Shown here in pieces: positions 1 through 11,800 of a stretch of 64,000 nucleotides of DNA (position 1 is its first letter; every line of letters begins with the position of its first letter). The notes under the pieces were generated by a model. It worked only from the letters and a program-made list of their open reading frames with translations, was not told where the DNA came from and made no database searches. The stretch comes from Isoetes taiwanensis (taxonomy: Eukaryota > Streptophyta > Lycopodiopsida > Isoetales > Isoetaceae): the NCBI GenBank assembly GCA_021234155.1, contig JAJEKV010000002.1, positions 26,032,617 through 26,096,616 on the forward strand, given 5' to 3'. The translations under genes and the position numbers were made by a program.

Positions 1-713
1 AGGTGAAGCAAATGAAGCATTTTTTGAATATCCAATCTTTGGATCTTTTATGATTCTTGGAGGGTATTTAGGAATCATCTTGTTTATTCCTCTGTTGTTT
101 CCCAGAGTGCTACCACTTTTATTGGAGTTTGTTTTCTGCATAAAGGCACTCTTGCTTTTTTGCCCTTGTTTTTCAAGAAATGCAACAGGTTTGATGGTCT
201 TCTCCGCTAAGTCAGCAACTTTACTATTTCCAAACATAGCTTTCAGATTTGCACTCGATGTTTTTGCATATGCCATTGGCATATCAATGAGTATCTTTCG
301 CACATCCAGATAACCTGCATAGGCAATGATAGCAGGTCTTAGCACTTTGTTGAGCAGCTTGGAGAAGATGACCATTTTCATCATTGGTGTCGTATCAGGG
401 TAGATAACTTCCATATTGTTAAAGATATACCATAATCTAGGATCAATCCAAATAATTCCACTTTTGCATGAATTCTTGGCATTGTTCTTGGTGCATTTGC
501 ATGTAAAATATGGGCAGAAGGATCTCCAGATCCTTTTCAGATAGAAGTCATCACACTTGATAGTAGTATAAGCCATATGCCTTTTCTGTTTGACACACGT
601 ACTTGAATTTTTTATGCAAGGCTGATCAAAGAATGTAATGTCAAATGGTAATTCAGCCAAGTCAATAACAGTAATCATCTTCTCAAAACTTAGGGTAGCT
701 GATTTTGCCTTTT
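1..713 (-). CDS. Retroelement internal coding block, copy A (partial, unknown domain)
   Basis: A reading frame on the minus strand runs from about 713 off the left edge of the window. It encodes a lysine-rich protein of no family I recognise. Visible landmarks are a cysteine cluster near the middle (FCPYFTCKC, then a further Cys about ten residues later), a segment IDPRLWYIFNNMEVIYP, and AYAGYLDVRKILIDMPMAYA. The C-terminal part visible is basic and Asn/Ser-rich. The same block recurs in copy B. No reverse-transcriptase or GIY-YIG motif is seen in it; if this is a retroelement, the polymerase would lie to the left of the window. A CAG acceptor just before the frame (near 714) suggests it starts as an exon. 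That the cysteines bind metal is a guess. Confidence 0.55.
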
Positions 714-894
714 TCAATTCTGTTCAGTTATTATAGCAAGGCACATCCATGTTTCAAGGTTTAAGGGGACTAGTGCACCAAAATTCATGCTTTTCCATAT
801 AGCGTGGCCATAAGCAGCACTATTGCCTTCAACAATTTGTGCACTGGCCATAAGAAAGCAGGCAAAATTTGCCAAATAACGATTTGGGACTTTA

Positions 895-1485
895 TCATCC
901 GAAAAAGAGGTTTTCAGTGTTGGATTCATTTGTCTTGGTCTTGTTGGCATCAAGACTTTGAAAGTCTTCCTCAGTCAAGTCTGTATTTGAAAAGAAACAG
1001 TCATGTATTTTCTCCTGTAAATATATAAGAGTAGAGACAGTATTATCCTCTTTTTTAAAAGTGGGAGGGGTAATCTTATTGGCATCTTCAAGGGCCATAA
1101 TTCCCACGACAAATTTTCTGGCTGCTTCATCTTCATTACATGTCCTGTTATAGAGAATGTTGGGAAACTCTTTGTATAATAGTGAAATGCTTTCCTTATA
1201 TTTGCTGAATTCGAAGTTGGCTTTTTTCATGTTGTAGAACATTCTGGATCAGCAACTATATCCGAGATAAGTAACAGGTGATGTGGATTTATCAATAAGG
1301 TTTCTCTCCTTGAGTGTGATAAATGCATGTATCTCTTTGTTCTTGATACAAGCAAGAAGTGTTTGAGCTGCGTAGCTTGGGCTGTCTACATCACATTCAT
1401 TATATTTGAGGCTGGCTAACTCTTTTATCCACTGGATGTTGATGTTATTCATGTCATCATCTTGAAAGTCATAGATAGATTTTTC
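895..1485 (-). pseudogene. Retroelement exon 2, copy A, with in-frame TGA
   Basis: An acceptor (TTGTTCAG) sits just upstream, and the exon opens in phase 0 at 1485 with EKSIYDFQDDD, matching the phase-0 donor of the first exon at 2806. It stays open to a TGA at 1249-1251, then continues in the same frame to 895, so one stop codon interrupts an otherwise continuous reading frame. After 895 the similarity moves to another frame (714-953, including PNRYLANFACFL). Copy B has the same TGA at 5645-5647. The protein is acidic and not recognised. Either this lineage is defective or the stop lies at an unrecognised exon edge. Confidence 0.5.
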
Positions 1486-2103
1486 CTGAACAAATAAGTT
1501 CACATATGGTAAGTAACAAAGTGTGTACACATGTCATAATGTGACCACAATCAAGGACTCTAGTTAAACTAGAGTACTGAGTTAAGTAATAAAATCTTAA
1601 ATCTTGTCTAAATCTAGACAAAATTCTAATCTTAAAGTCCCTGTTCAGGGAATTTAAAATCCAATTAGCAGTCCTAAGAATACAACAGGTGATCATGTAT
1701 TGTTAGGCTCTGATTTGGTCTATCATACTTATTTAACATACTGTATTAGAGATCAACCTAATGACTAGAGAGCATTAATAGCAAATATGTACACTGTTAT
1801 TACCAAAAAAGACCATCATATATTGTTTTAAGAGATTTAAACATCAGTATAAAGTAATTATGAACTGAAAATATCTTTCATATATGAAAAATCAGTAATC
1901 TTTGTATCAAGTTTTGCAAAGTACCTTGTCACCGCCAATAACAAGATAGCAAAGAAGATGGATATTGATTGTACCTCTTGTCTAAAACAATATTAGAACA
2001 TTTTTTCGATAAGATACTTACAAGAGCTTTTTGAATCTTAGCCAATATGACAAAATAAATGTTTATTTCATGAAGAATACTCATAAACTCCAACTAAGAG
2101 CAA

Positions 2104-2191
2104 GAGTTTTATTACCGCGATGCCAACCATTCAATTATTAGCCTAAGAAGGATAAAATCAAAAGGACATGCAGGTAAGCTATAAACTTCTT
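2104..2191 (-). other. Intronic hairpin, copy A (one arm corrupted)
   Basis: This is the counterpart of the perfect hairpin in copy B (6499-6589). The arm CATGCAGGTAA at 2167-2177 and the outer arm AAACTTCTT at 2183-2191 are intact. The opposite arm reads ACCGCGATG where copies B and C read ACCTGCATG, so pairing is lost here, probably by a consensus error at CTG rather than a real mutation. Confidence 0.5.
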
Positions 2192-2805
2192 GGGTTTACC
2201 ACCCTTCACATCGAAGGAGTTCCTAAATTGGCATAAGAAATAAAAATGCAAAACAAATATATTAGCAAGTATTGTTTTGCATTTTTTTGAACTTCATGAT
2301 GCCTCCATCTCACCGGCCAGGCCCTATTGTGAAGCTTCATGGTAGCATTAATGCATCATGAAAGCCAACACCGCTACGCTATATCATCTTACAAATTTTA
2401 ACAAGTTCACAATTCAACATATAAAGATTAGACTCTTAGATTTAATCGTAGGCGATGGACAAAAATAGAGAGCCCTAAGACTATTCCTTACCTCGATCTA
2501 TTGTATTCCAAGTAAGACAAGGCAAAGATATGCAATCAATCTATATTTATTAGATGCCAAAAACTAATAGATAAGCTATTGTCAAGTATATTTCCTCGTG
2601 TAGCCATCATTTAGGCTAAAAATCTTTTTCCTCGTGATTGCTAGGGCGATCAAAGATACAATTTCTACAAATACATGTGCATCCCGACCAGTTTGAGCCT
2701 TAACTTATTTAATAAGCTTGGAACATATAACATCATTTATGTGCATACATAATTATATCAGATCCTGTCTAGCCTTAACTGAACTACTACTAGTAAGGAT
2801 ATAAC

Positions 2806-3132
2806 CTGATGAGCTTGATTTGAAGGTATATTTTCAGCCTCCTGCTCCATGATGTCTTTGCCATTGCCCAGAGCTTCACTATTTTCTTTGTCCTGCATGG
2901 GGATAGCATCTGCCTCATTGCCTTTCTCAGGAAGGTAGCCTTCTTGATTACTCTGCTTCCAGTCAGATGTAGGTGCATTGCTTGCCTTTGTGGTGGATCC
3001 TTCTGCCGTATTTGTCACATTGGCAGGTTTATGAAACTGGTAGAGCTTTCTCACCTTAGAAGATTTAGCTCTTTCTTCTTCTATTCTCTTCCGTGCTGTG
3101 GCCATGGCAAGATCCCCTTTCTTCCTTGTCAT
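2806..3132 (-). CDS. Retroelement ORF1 exon, copy A
   Basis: This 109-codon exon begins with MTRKKGDL and carries a basic, helical-looking N-terminus (many Lys, Arg and Glu) followed by VRKLYQFHKPANV. A polar, low-complexity tail ends YQAHQ at a donor (CAG|GTTATA). The start is chosen because the Met-x-Arg-Lys-Lys-Gly motif is shared by all copies (52062, 54738, 59558), whereas the upstream Met at 3165 is not. A TATA-like CATAAATAG lies about 50 bases upstream. The phase-0 donor matches the phase-0 acceptor at 1485. The family is not recognised. The short basic segment ending in a hydrophobic-FHKPA patch could be a nucleic-acid or partner-binding tail, but that is speculation. Confidence 0.6.
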
Positions 3133-3176
3133 GTAGGGACGACTAAAATGCAGGTGCAGACGCATTTGGAACTGCT

Positions 3177-3190
3177 GCCCTATTTATGTA
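3177..3190 (-). promoter_or_regulatory. TATA-like element of copy A promoter
   Basis: On the minus strand the sequence CATAAATAGGG lies about 50 bases before the ORF1 Met. Copy B has it at about 7573-7586, and copy C has TATAAATAG at the equivalent place, so the element is kept in diverged copies. The upstream block with ATCCGGATAAGGGC (3357-3421) is also shared with copy C (51770-51830). Confidence 0.5.
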
Positions 3191-3199
3191 GAGTAATAT

Positions 3200-4490
3200 T
3201 TTCTTTTTTCTAATTTCCTAGCCCTTGCTACCGCCTGTGTCAATTTACATAGGAGGCCAGAACCGTAAAGCATGCTATTCTTGACTCTTAACAGAATATC
3301 TATGTGTCATGCATGTATGAATCTTATCTGCATGGTTAAGAAACTTTCAGATCATCCAGGTTGGAGCCACGGCCAGCGGACGCATCCTGCCCTTATCCGG
3401 ATTTTTGTAGCCCTAACATTTTTGTTATACTCATTTTACAAGTGAAGCCACATAAACGTCTAATTTTTAATCCTCCCGTCTTTGCATAACCTGCTGCAGA
3501 GGTATATCAAGCTTTATCTTAACCATTTATCTATATGATTATTTGTATGTTCTTTACTAATAATAAACAAGGTGCTAAGCATGAGGGGTTGCCCTTCGAT
3601 GGCCCGAGAGTGTGTTTTCACAGTCTTTATAAAAAATGGGTTTGTTTAGGTTTGATTAGTACTTGGGTTGCTTATGGAGCTTAATAGATAAAGTGCTTTG
3701 CATGGTAAAAAAAACTAGTGTATTTTATTCAATTCTTATGTATCTTGAAGCTCAATCTATATTGTTTATGCTATATGTGGAATGGTTTACTTGTATGTGC
3801 AATATTGTTGTGGCTTATTTAATCTCAAAAAAATGCATATGCAAATTCGTAGCATTGCCTACTCTTCTAAAAATTTTGCAAACTTACCCAGGCAAAGCAA
3901 AACCGGAATAGTTCTAAATCCATTTGTCACCTATGCAACATAAAATCACTAAGGTGTCTTTGCTATACTTTTATATATGCCTTTGCAAATTATTGGGAAA
4001 ATGCAACATCATTTTATCTCGTGATTGGTCAGGTTCCACAATTGCGGTACCGATTATAAGAGTTACAAACTTAGCCAATAAGGGCATAAACATTTTGAGC
4101 TAAGACCGACTTCTCACCCTTTGTAGGTTCAAAAATATAACAGATACGTAAATGTAAGGAACCAAATCCTTCACAATTATTGGAGTATAAATGTTTATGA
4201 TGGAAAAGTTCGACCGAAAGTAGGGCCTCGTGGTCATTTAAAATATCATTACAATACCATCATGAATCCTCGCCTTTCCGATTTTGAGCGATACACATTC
4301 TCGCTATCCACATTAGGTTCTCAGATTCCTTGTTCTCCTAATCTCACATATGCAAAAATACTCCATAATGGAACCGAACATGAAAAGCAAGGGATCAAAT
4401 TTAGCAATAATGCTCAAAGTCATCAAAATAATGAGGAGCAAATTCAAGAATAATGTGAATTTCTAGTTATTGATCATTACATAGACCATA
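3200..4490. other. Upstream flank of copy A
   Basis: This 1.3-kb stretch holds the promoter-proximal block shared with copy C (to about 3430), then AT-rich sequence that recurs only in copy B. Short ORFs here (for example 3663-3911) are identical between the two copies because of the duplication and resemble no family I know. No RNA gene or further mobile-element terminus was seen. Confidence 0.5.
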
Positions 4491-4532
4491 TTCGTTTCCC
4501 CGTGAAAAGTTACCACTTTTTATTGGGTTGTT

Positions 4533-5120
4533 TTACGCATAAAGGCACTCTTGCTTTTTGCCCTTGTTTTTCAAGAAATGCAAGGTTTTGATGGTCTTCT
4601 CCCGCTTAAAAGTAAACAACTTTTTACTATTTCCAAACATAGCTTTTTTTTTACCTTTCGATGTTTTTGCATATGCCATTGGCATATCAATGAGTATCTT
4701 TCGCACATCCAGATAACCTGCATAGGCAATGATAGCAGGTCTTAGCACTTTGTTGAGCAGCTTGGAGAAGATGACCATTTTCATCATTGGTGTCGTATCA
4801 GGGTAGATAACTTCCATATTGTTAAAGATATACCATAATCTAGGATCAATCCAAATAATTCCACTTTTGCATGAATTCTTGGCATTGTTCTTGGTGCATT
4901 TGCATGTAAAATATGGGCAGAAGGATCTCCAGATCCTTTTCAGATAGAAGTCATCACACTTGATAGTAGTATAAGCCATATGCCTTTTCTGTTTGACACA
5001 CGTACTTGAATTTTTTATGCAAGGCTGATCAAAGAATGTAATGTCAAATGGTAATTCAGCCAAGTCAATAACAGTAATCATCTTCTCAAAACTTAGGGTA
5101 GCTGATTTTGCCTTTTTCAA
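4533..5120 (-). CDS. Retroelement internal coding block, copy B
   Basis: This 195-codon frame is the counterpart of 1-713 and shares the cysteine cluster and the IDPRLWYIFNN segment. It diverges from copy A after AYAKTS, where copy B shows small insertions and deletions that shift the frame and end it early. The duplicated unit also stops here, so copy B has no downstream coding part of its own. It is most likely non-functional. Function unknown. Confidence 0.45.
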   Translation of the reverse strand: MKKAKSATLSFEKMITVIDLAELPFDITFFDQPCIKNSSTCVKQKRHMAYTTIKCDDFYLKRIWRSFCPYFTCKCTKNNAKNSCKSGIIWIDPRLWYIFNNMEVIYPDTTPMMKMVIFSKLLNKVLRPAIIAYAGYLDVRKILIDMPMAYAKTSKGKKKAMFGNSKKLFTFKREKTIKTLHFLKNKGKKQECLYA

Positions 5121-5330
5121 TTCTGTTCAGTTATTATAGCAAGGCACATCCATGTTTCAAGGTTTAAGGGGACTAGTGCACCAAAATTCATGCTTTTCCA
5201 TATAAGGCCTATGTATAAAGACACTATTGCCTTCAACAATTTTAGACCGGCCATAAAGAAAGCGAGCAAAATTTGCCAAATAACGATTTGGGACTTTACT
5301 CATCCGGAAAAAGAGGTTTTGATGTTGGAT

Positions 5331-5881
5331 TCATTTGTCTTGGTCTTGTTGGCACTCAAGACTTTGAAGTCTTCTATCCAAGTCTCGTATTTGAAAAGAA
5401 ACAGTCATGTATTTTCTCCTGTAAATATATAAGAGTAGAGACAGTATTATCCTCTTTTTTAAAAGTGGGAGGGGTAATCTTATTGGCATCTTCAAGGGCC
5501 ATAATTCCCACGACAAATTTTCTGGCTGCTTCATCTTCGTTACATGTCCCGCTATAGAGAATGTTGGGAAACTCTTTGTATAATAGTGAAATGCTTTTCC
5601 TTTATATTTCTCAATTCGTTGGCTTTTTTGTTGTGAACATTCGATCAGCAACTATATCCGAAGATAAGTAAATGTGTGATGTGGATTTATCAATAAGGTT
5701 TCTCCTTGAGTGTGATAAATGCATGTATCTCTTTGTTCTTGATACAAGCAAGAAGTGTTTGAGTCACGTAGCTTGCCCGCCTACATCACATTCATTATAT
5801 TTGAGGCTGGCTAACTCTTTTATCCACTGGATGTTGATGTTATTCATGTCATCATCTTGAAAGTCATAGATAGATTTTTCC
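5331..5881 (-). pseudogene. Retroelement exon 2, copy B (frameshifted)
   Basis: This corresponds to 895-1485 of copy A. The acceptor is present as TTGGGG-type sequence in place of copy A's TTCAGG, the TGA at 5645-5647 is conserved, and several small length changes break the frame. Many of the changes fall at CTG or CAG, so at least part of the damage may be sequence error. Confidence 0.4.
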
Positions 5882-6498
5882 CCAACAAATAAGTTCACAT
5901 ATGGTAAGTAACAAAGTGTACACATGTCATAATGTGACCACAATCAAGGACTCTAGTTAAACTAGAGTACTCGAAGTTAAGTAATAAAATCTTTAAATCT
6001 TGTCTAAATCTAGACAAAATTTAATCTTAAAGTCCCCTGCTCGTGGAATTTAAAATCCAATTAGCATCCTAAGAATACAACAGTGATCATGTATTGTTAG
6101 GCTCGATTTGGTCTATCATACTTATTTAACATCATCAGATTGAGATCAACCTAATGACTAGAGAGAGCATTAATAGCAAATATGTACAATCGTTATTACC
6201 AAAAAGACCATCATATATTGTTTTAAGAGATTTAAACATCAAGATAAAGTACTATGAACTGAAAATATCTTTCATATATGAAAATCAGTAATCTTTGTAT
6301 CAAGTTTTGCAAAGTACCTTGTCAGCCGTTAAATAACAAGAAGATAGCAAAGAAGATGGATATTGATTGTACCTCTTGTCTAAACAATATTAGAACATTT
6401 TTCAGATAAGATACTTACAAGAGCTTTTGAATCTTAGCCAATATGACAAAATAAATGTTTATTTCATGAAGAATACTCATAAACTCCAAACGAAGAGC

Positions 6499-6589
6499 AA
6501 GAAGTTTGGTTACCTGCATGCCAACCATTCAATTATTAGCCTAAGAAGGATAAAATCAAAAGGACATGCAGGTAAGCTATAAACTTCTT
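6499..6589 (-). other. Conserved two-helix intronic RNA hairpin, copy B
   Basis: Outer arms AAGAAGTTT (6499-6507) and AAACTTCTT (6581-6589) pair perfectly. Inner arms TTACCTGCATG (6510-6520) and CATGCAGGTAA (6565-6575) pair perfectly. Seen on the minus strand, the inner 3' arm contains a consensus splice donor CAG|GTAA, which would be buried in the helix. The same architecture is present in copy C and, with different outer-helix sequence, in the reverse-transcriptase element at 55455-55538. Confidence 0.75.
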
Positions 6590-7200
6590 GGGTTTACCAC
6601 CCTTCACATCGAAGGAGTTCCTAAATTGGCATAAGAAATAAAAATGCAAAACAAATATATTAGCAAGTATTGTTTTGCATTTTTTTGAACTTCATGACAG
6701 CTCCATCTCAGTCGGCCAGTCCCCTATTGTGAAGCTTCATGGTAGCATTAATGCATCATGAAAGCCAAATACTGCTACGTTATATCATCTTACAGCCTTA
6801 ACAAGTTCACAATTCAACATATAAAGATTAGACTCTTAGATTTAATCAGAGGCAGATGGACAAAAATAGAGAGCCCGGCACTATTCCTTACCTCAGATCT
6901 ATTGTATTCCAAGTAAGACAAGGCAGCATATGCAATCAATCTATATTTATTAGATGCCAAAACTAATAGATAAGCTATTGTCAAGTATATTTCTGGTGTA
7001 GCCATCATTTAGGCTAAAATCTTTTTCCTGCATTGCTAGGCAGATCAGCATACAATTTCTACAAATACATGTGCATCCCGACCAGTTTGAGCCCAGAACT
7101 TATTTAATAAGCTTGGAACATATAACATCATTTATGTGCATACATAATTATATCAGATCCTGTCTAGCATTAACTGAACTACTACTAGTAAGGATATAAC

Positions 7201-7527
7201 CTGATGAGCTTGATTTGAAGGTATATTTTCAGCCTCCTGCTCCATGATGTCTTTGCCATTGCCCAGAGCTTCACTATTTTCTTTGTCCTGCATGGGGATA
7301 GCATCTGCCTCATTGCCTTTCTCAGGAAGGTAGCCTTCTTGATTACTCTGCTTCCAGTCAGATGTAGGTGCATTGCTTGCCTTTGTGGTGGATCCTTCTG
7401 CCGTATTTGTCACATTGGCAGGTTTATGAAACTGGTAGAGCTTTCTCACCTTAGAAGATTTAGCTCTTTCTTCTTCTATTCTCTTCCGTGCTGTGGCCAT
7501 GGCAAGATCCCCTTTCTTCCTTGTCAT
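7201..7527 (-). CDS. Retroelement ORF1 exon, copy B
   Basis: Over this exon the protein is identical to that of copy A (109 codons, MTRKKGDL start, FHKPANV motif, CAG donor). The one residue that differs between the ORFs lies past the donor. Because the coding part is unchanged while the introns differ at CTG and CAG, the duplication looks young. Function unknown; see copy A. Confidence 0.6.
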
Positions 7528-7609
7528 GTAGGGACGACTAAAATGCAGGTGCAGACGCATTTGGAACTGCTGCCCTATTTATGTAGAGTAATATTTTCTT
7601 TTTTCTAAT

Positions 7610-8885
7610 TTCCTAGCCCTTTGCTACCGTGTGTTCCCGAATTTACATAGGAGGCCAGAACCGTAAAGCATGCTATTCTTGACTCTTAACAGAATATCTA
7701 TGTGTCATGCATGTATGAATCTTATCTGCATGGTTAAGAAACTTTCAGATCATCCAGGTTGGAGCCACGGCCAGCGGACGCATCCTGCCCTTATCCGGAT
7801 TTTTGTAGCCCTAACATTTTTGTTATACTCATTTTACAAGTGAAGCCACATAAACGTCTAATTTTTAATCCTCCCGTCTTTGCATAACCTGCTGCAGAGG
7901 TATATCAAGCTTTTATCTTAACCATTTATCTATATGATTATTTTGTATGTTCTTTACTAATAATAAACAAGGTGCTAAGCATGAGGGGTTGCCCTTCGAT
8001 GGCCCGAGAGTGTGTTTTCACAGTCTTTATAAAAAATGGGTTTGTTTAGGTTTGATTAGTACTTGGGTTGCTTATGGAGCTTAATAGATAAAGTGCTTTG
8101 CATGGTAAAAAAAACTAGTGTATTTTATTCAATTCTTATGTATCTTGAAGCTCAATCTATATTGTTTATGCTATATGTGGAATGGTTTACTTGTATGTGC
8201 AATATTGTTGTGGCTTATTTAATCTCAAAAAAATGCATATGCAAATTCGTAGCATTGCCTACTCTTCTAAAAATTTTGCAAACTTACCCAGGCAAAGCAA
8301 AACCGGAATAGTTCTAAATCCATTTGTCACCTATGCAACATAAAATCACTAAGGTGTCTTTGCTATACTTTTATATGCGTCTTTGCAAATTATTGGGAAA
8401 ATGCAACATCATTTTATCCGCGGATTGGTCAGGTTCCACAATTGCGTCTTGTTGGATTATAAGAGTTACAAACTTAGCCAATAAGGGCATAAACATTTTG
8501 AGCTAAGACCGACTTCTCACCCTTGTAGGTTCAAAAATAAACATACGTAAATGTAAGGAACCAAATCCTTCACAATTATTGGAGTATAAATGTTTATGAT
8601 GGAAAAGTTCGACTGAAAGTAGGGCCTGTGTCATTTAAAATATCATTACAATACCATCATGAATCCTCGCCTTCTGATTTTGAGCGACACATTCTGCTAT
8701 CCACATTAGGTTCTGTATTCCTTGTTCTCCTAATCTCACATATGCAAAAAATACTCCATAATGGAACTGCAACATGAAAAGCAAGGGATCAAATTTAGCA
8801 ATAATGCTCAAAGTCATCAAAATAATGAGGAGCAAATTCAGTAATAATGTGAATTTCTAGTTATTGATCATTACATAGACCATAT
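7610..8885. other. Upstream flank of copy B
   Basis: Counterpart of 3200-4490, nearly identical, ending where copy B stops matching copy A (about 8885). Nothing else is recognised. Confidence 0.5.
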
Positions 8886-11800
8886 TGTTCTTTCTTTACT
8901 TGCACAAGCATAAATGTGGACATGTGCAGGCAATTAGTCGAAATAGCTGATTTTAACATGCATAGATGGAATGATGTTGTCAAGAAGAAACTTGCCACTC
9001 CAAGGGTCCAATTCATAGTTCGACATCGCCTTTATCCAACCCGCTTAATCGCCAACACCTTAATCAAGCAGTGCTCTTATGCGCTTTTAGGGATTCTAAC
9101 CAAGATAATCTCGATTCCCCTTCCCATACAAACTTGCATCAATATCTCAAAAATGGCACCGGAAGGTTATGTCTTATTACCCGCCGCTCAAAGGATAATG
9201 TAAGCCTCTTCACTTCTTCCTCATAAAAGGCTTTATCTAGCATTTGGCTTTCGCCATATGAAAGCTTTGCAAAAATTGCCCCCGATATGAAGGGTATTTC
9301 TCCATTTGGCAAAGACGTACCTATAATACTCAATATCTTAATAAAGAACAAAGTGAACTCACTAAAAGAGCCCGAAAAACAAAATACCCGATCATAATCT
9401 TCGAAACCAAGTTCTTCATGTCCATAAGGACGCCTCGTGATACTATGATAAGAACGTAAGCATAGAAAAGTGCGTTATGATGACAAGGAATCGGCAAAAT
9501 GGAAGCAAAGATCTTTCTCGCAAGATCGAAATCACTTACAAGATGCCAAAATTTGAGTAAAGTTTTCGGCCGACCGTCTCCCTTTGTAAGCTCACGTACC
9601 AATGCTGCAATTTGTAAAATGGGCTTGAAAACCAAGAACATAATAGCTTAATTTAAGAGAAAAGATCCCATTGTTTTTGTAAAATCCATAAAACCATGAC
9701 ATCAGATAGCTATGAGAAATACACCATTAATTGTGATGTTTACAACTCTTTATCGCCTTCAAATGCAAGTAAGTCACACATGATCCTCAAGACTAGACCC
9801 AAAGATTAGGACTCGCCATGACATGTGATGATGATCTGTGCAAGCATTGAGATGCATCTCAAAATACAGTTTTAACAATATCTTCATTGAGGCGAAACGT
9901 AAGGGCTAATTGTGCCGATAACTGTGGTAGAATCAAAGACCCTGGAGCTTAAGAATCGATGATGGGTTAGCTAGGGTTAGCGGATGGCAACACTAAGCTC
10001 CTTTACAAAGAAGAATCGCAAACAAAGATAGCAATCAGATTCTTGCATGGCAACAACATGGCAACATCAAGAATCGCAACAGTAAGAATCGAAAACCCTG
10101 TGGTAAATTTCTGTGGCAAATTTCCTTATCCTTGTTGTCGTTGATGGTTGTGGCAAACTTTGAAATCGAAGCCTTACTGTTGCACCCAATAGCAACTAAT
10201 TGCACGGAACAGCACCGAATAGCAAAATCAAAGTTACTATAGCAACCACTAAAAAAGATATTTGGTCTGAAACTTCGGCGGCTCCCTTCGTCTCTGCACC
10301 AGGCCCCTTGTTCTTTATACATATAATCCATACGCTGTTGGTTAATGCTACACATGACGGAAACGTTCTATTTTTTTTCCCACAAGAAGAGTGCAGGAAG
10401 ACAGAAAAAAACACAACTAAGATTATGACTTCTCCAAGATCGTTGCTTTGCAGATAATGATCTATGGAGCAAAAGAAAAATCTGGGTCAGATATAAAAAC
10501 CTGTGTTACAGACGAAAATGGCATGAGAAAATGACCGAGCAAACGGGGGACTAAGCAAACAGAATGCGTTAATTGAGAGGAATCAACTATAACTTGTATG
10601 GTTGTGCCTTTGTCGCCATTGCCATAGCTGGCCTTCGGCGTCTGCCCGGGTCGAATTTCTTGCCCGGGACGAAGCTCTATGGAAGCACCTTTGCCTCCGA
10701 CAATGGCCTTCTCTTGCCCATGACCATCCCTGCCTAACCACACCGCAGGTAGTTTCCCTATGTTTTACCTTCTCAGATCAATTTCTTTTATCAATTCAAA
10801 CGTCAAGCATTGTGCACCGAATATCAAGCTCCAATATTTAGTTTTTATGGTAGATATAAACTATGGAAACAGAGTTCTCTGCTCCCCATAGCCGGATTCA
10901 TGGTATGCAACCAGATTCATGGCAAACAGCCGGACATTCCAAGCTTCCACGATTACATTTGATGGCCACAATTACACAGTGGGATTCATCGCATATAGCC
11001 GGATTCATGGTCAATAGCCTGACAACGAATAGACGACTGCCTTGCTGCTGTTCTACTCCAAGCCGACTCCGCTTAGAAAAAAGCCGGACAGCTTTGGCTA
11101 GGGTGGCCCTTGAAGCGATGGCTATGGCTAGGGACCAGACATGCTTCTAGCTCCAAGAAACGGAAGCTTCAATTGACAAAGCCGGAGTCCTGAAGGGGGT
11201 TCGGACCGACAGTTTACTGGAAACAACCAGTTTGGTGCAGTCACAGCATATTCTAAGCATATGCTGGCATATACTTGAATATGCCATAAACCCATATAAA
11301 CGAGGGTTTGCCCCCTAGGGGCAATACAAAAAAGAAAAAAGAAAAGCCTACCCTGAAGGTTTTCGAGGGAAAAACGTTAGCAGTAAGAAATGTACTGCAT
11401 ATGTTGATAAATTACAAATAGCTTACATGCTTAATCAACCCTCATAATATAAACTCTTAAATCTCAAAACCTATCTGGTCAAGCTCTAGTCTATACATAT
11501 GGCTATCCACCATGAGAAGGAGGACCAAACTTAATAGACAGGAAATAAAGTCATATCTATTAAACACAATCTAAAGTTGGTTGAGCATAGATCTTGACGA
11601 GTTTATACACAAGTAAATAATATCAAATAAACAACCAACAGTTCTCTTTTGGGGCCACAACTTTTCAAACCATTGTCCCACCCCTACTCTTCTACATGCC
11701 CCCACATCTGACATTTTGGAACACTCAATCTTGGTTTATTAATAATGCACCGACTTAACACACATAGGTGCTAAAGAAGTTATTAGGTTGAGGCAAATAC

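Larger units (their letters stand above)
110..8885 (-). repeat. 4.4-kb tandem duplication of retroelement 5' part (copies A and B)
   Basis: Positions about 110-4490 recur at about 4510-8885 in the same order with a shift of roughly 4395-4400 bases. The first ORF is at 2806-3132 and again at 7201-7527. The junction lies near 4490-4510, where copy A runs directly into the start of copy B. Read on the minus strand, each unit has a promoter with a TATA box, a short first coding exon, a long intron with a hairpin, then more coding sequence. Most differences between the copies are small changes at CTG or CAG, so the true identity may be close to 100%. This could be a recent tandem duplication or an assembly duplication; reads spanning the junction would decide. 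Confidence 0.9.

Noticed and set aside
2806-2830. CTGATGAG near the element ORF1 end, another hammerhead-like start
   Set aside because: It is coding sequence and the splice donor in the opposite strand; no GAAA partner.
9139-9641. PPR-like protein on the minus strand
   Set aside because: Resemblance is limited to one short phrase, the frame is broken, and the stretch shows signs of sequence error.
10462-11150. ORFs of 79-95 codons on both strands
   Set aside because: Overlapping frames in a CCGG-rich repeat-like stretch, without homology signs.
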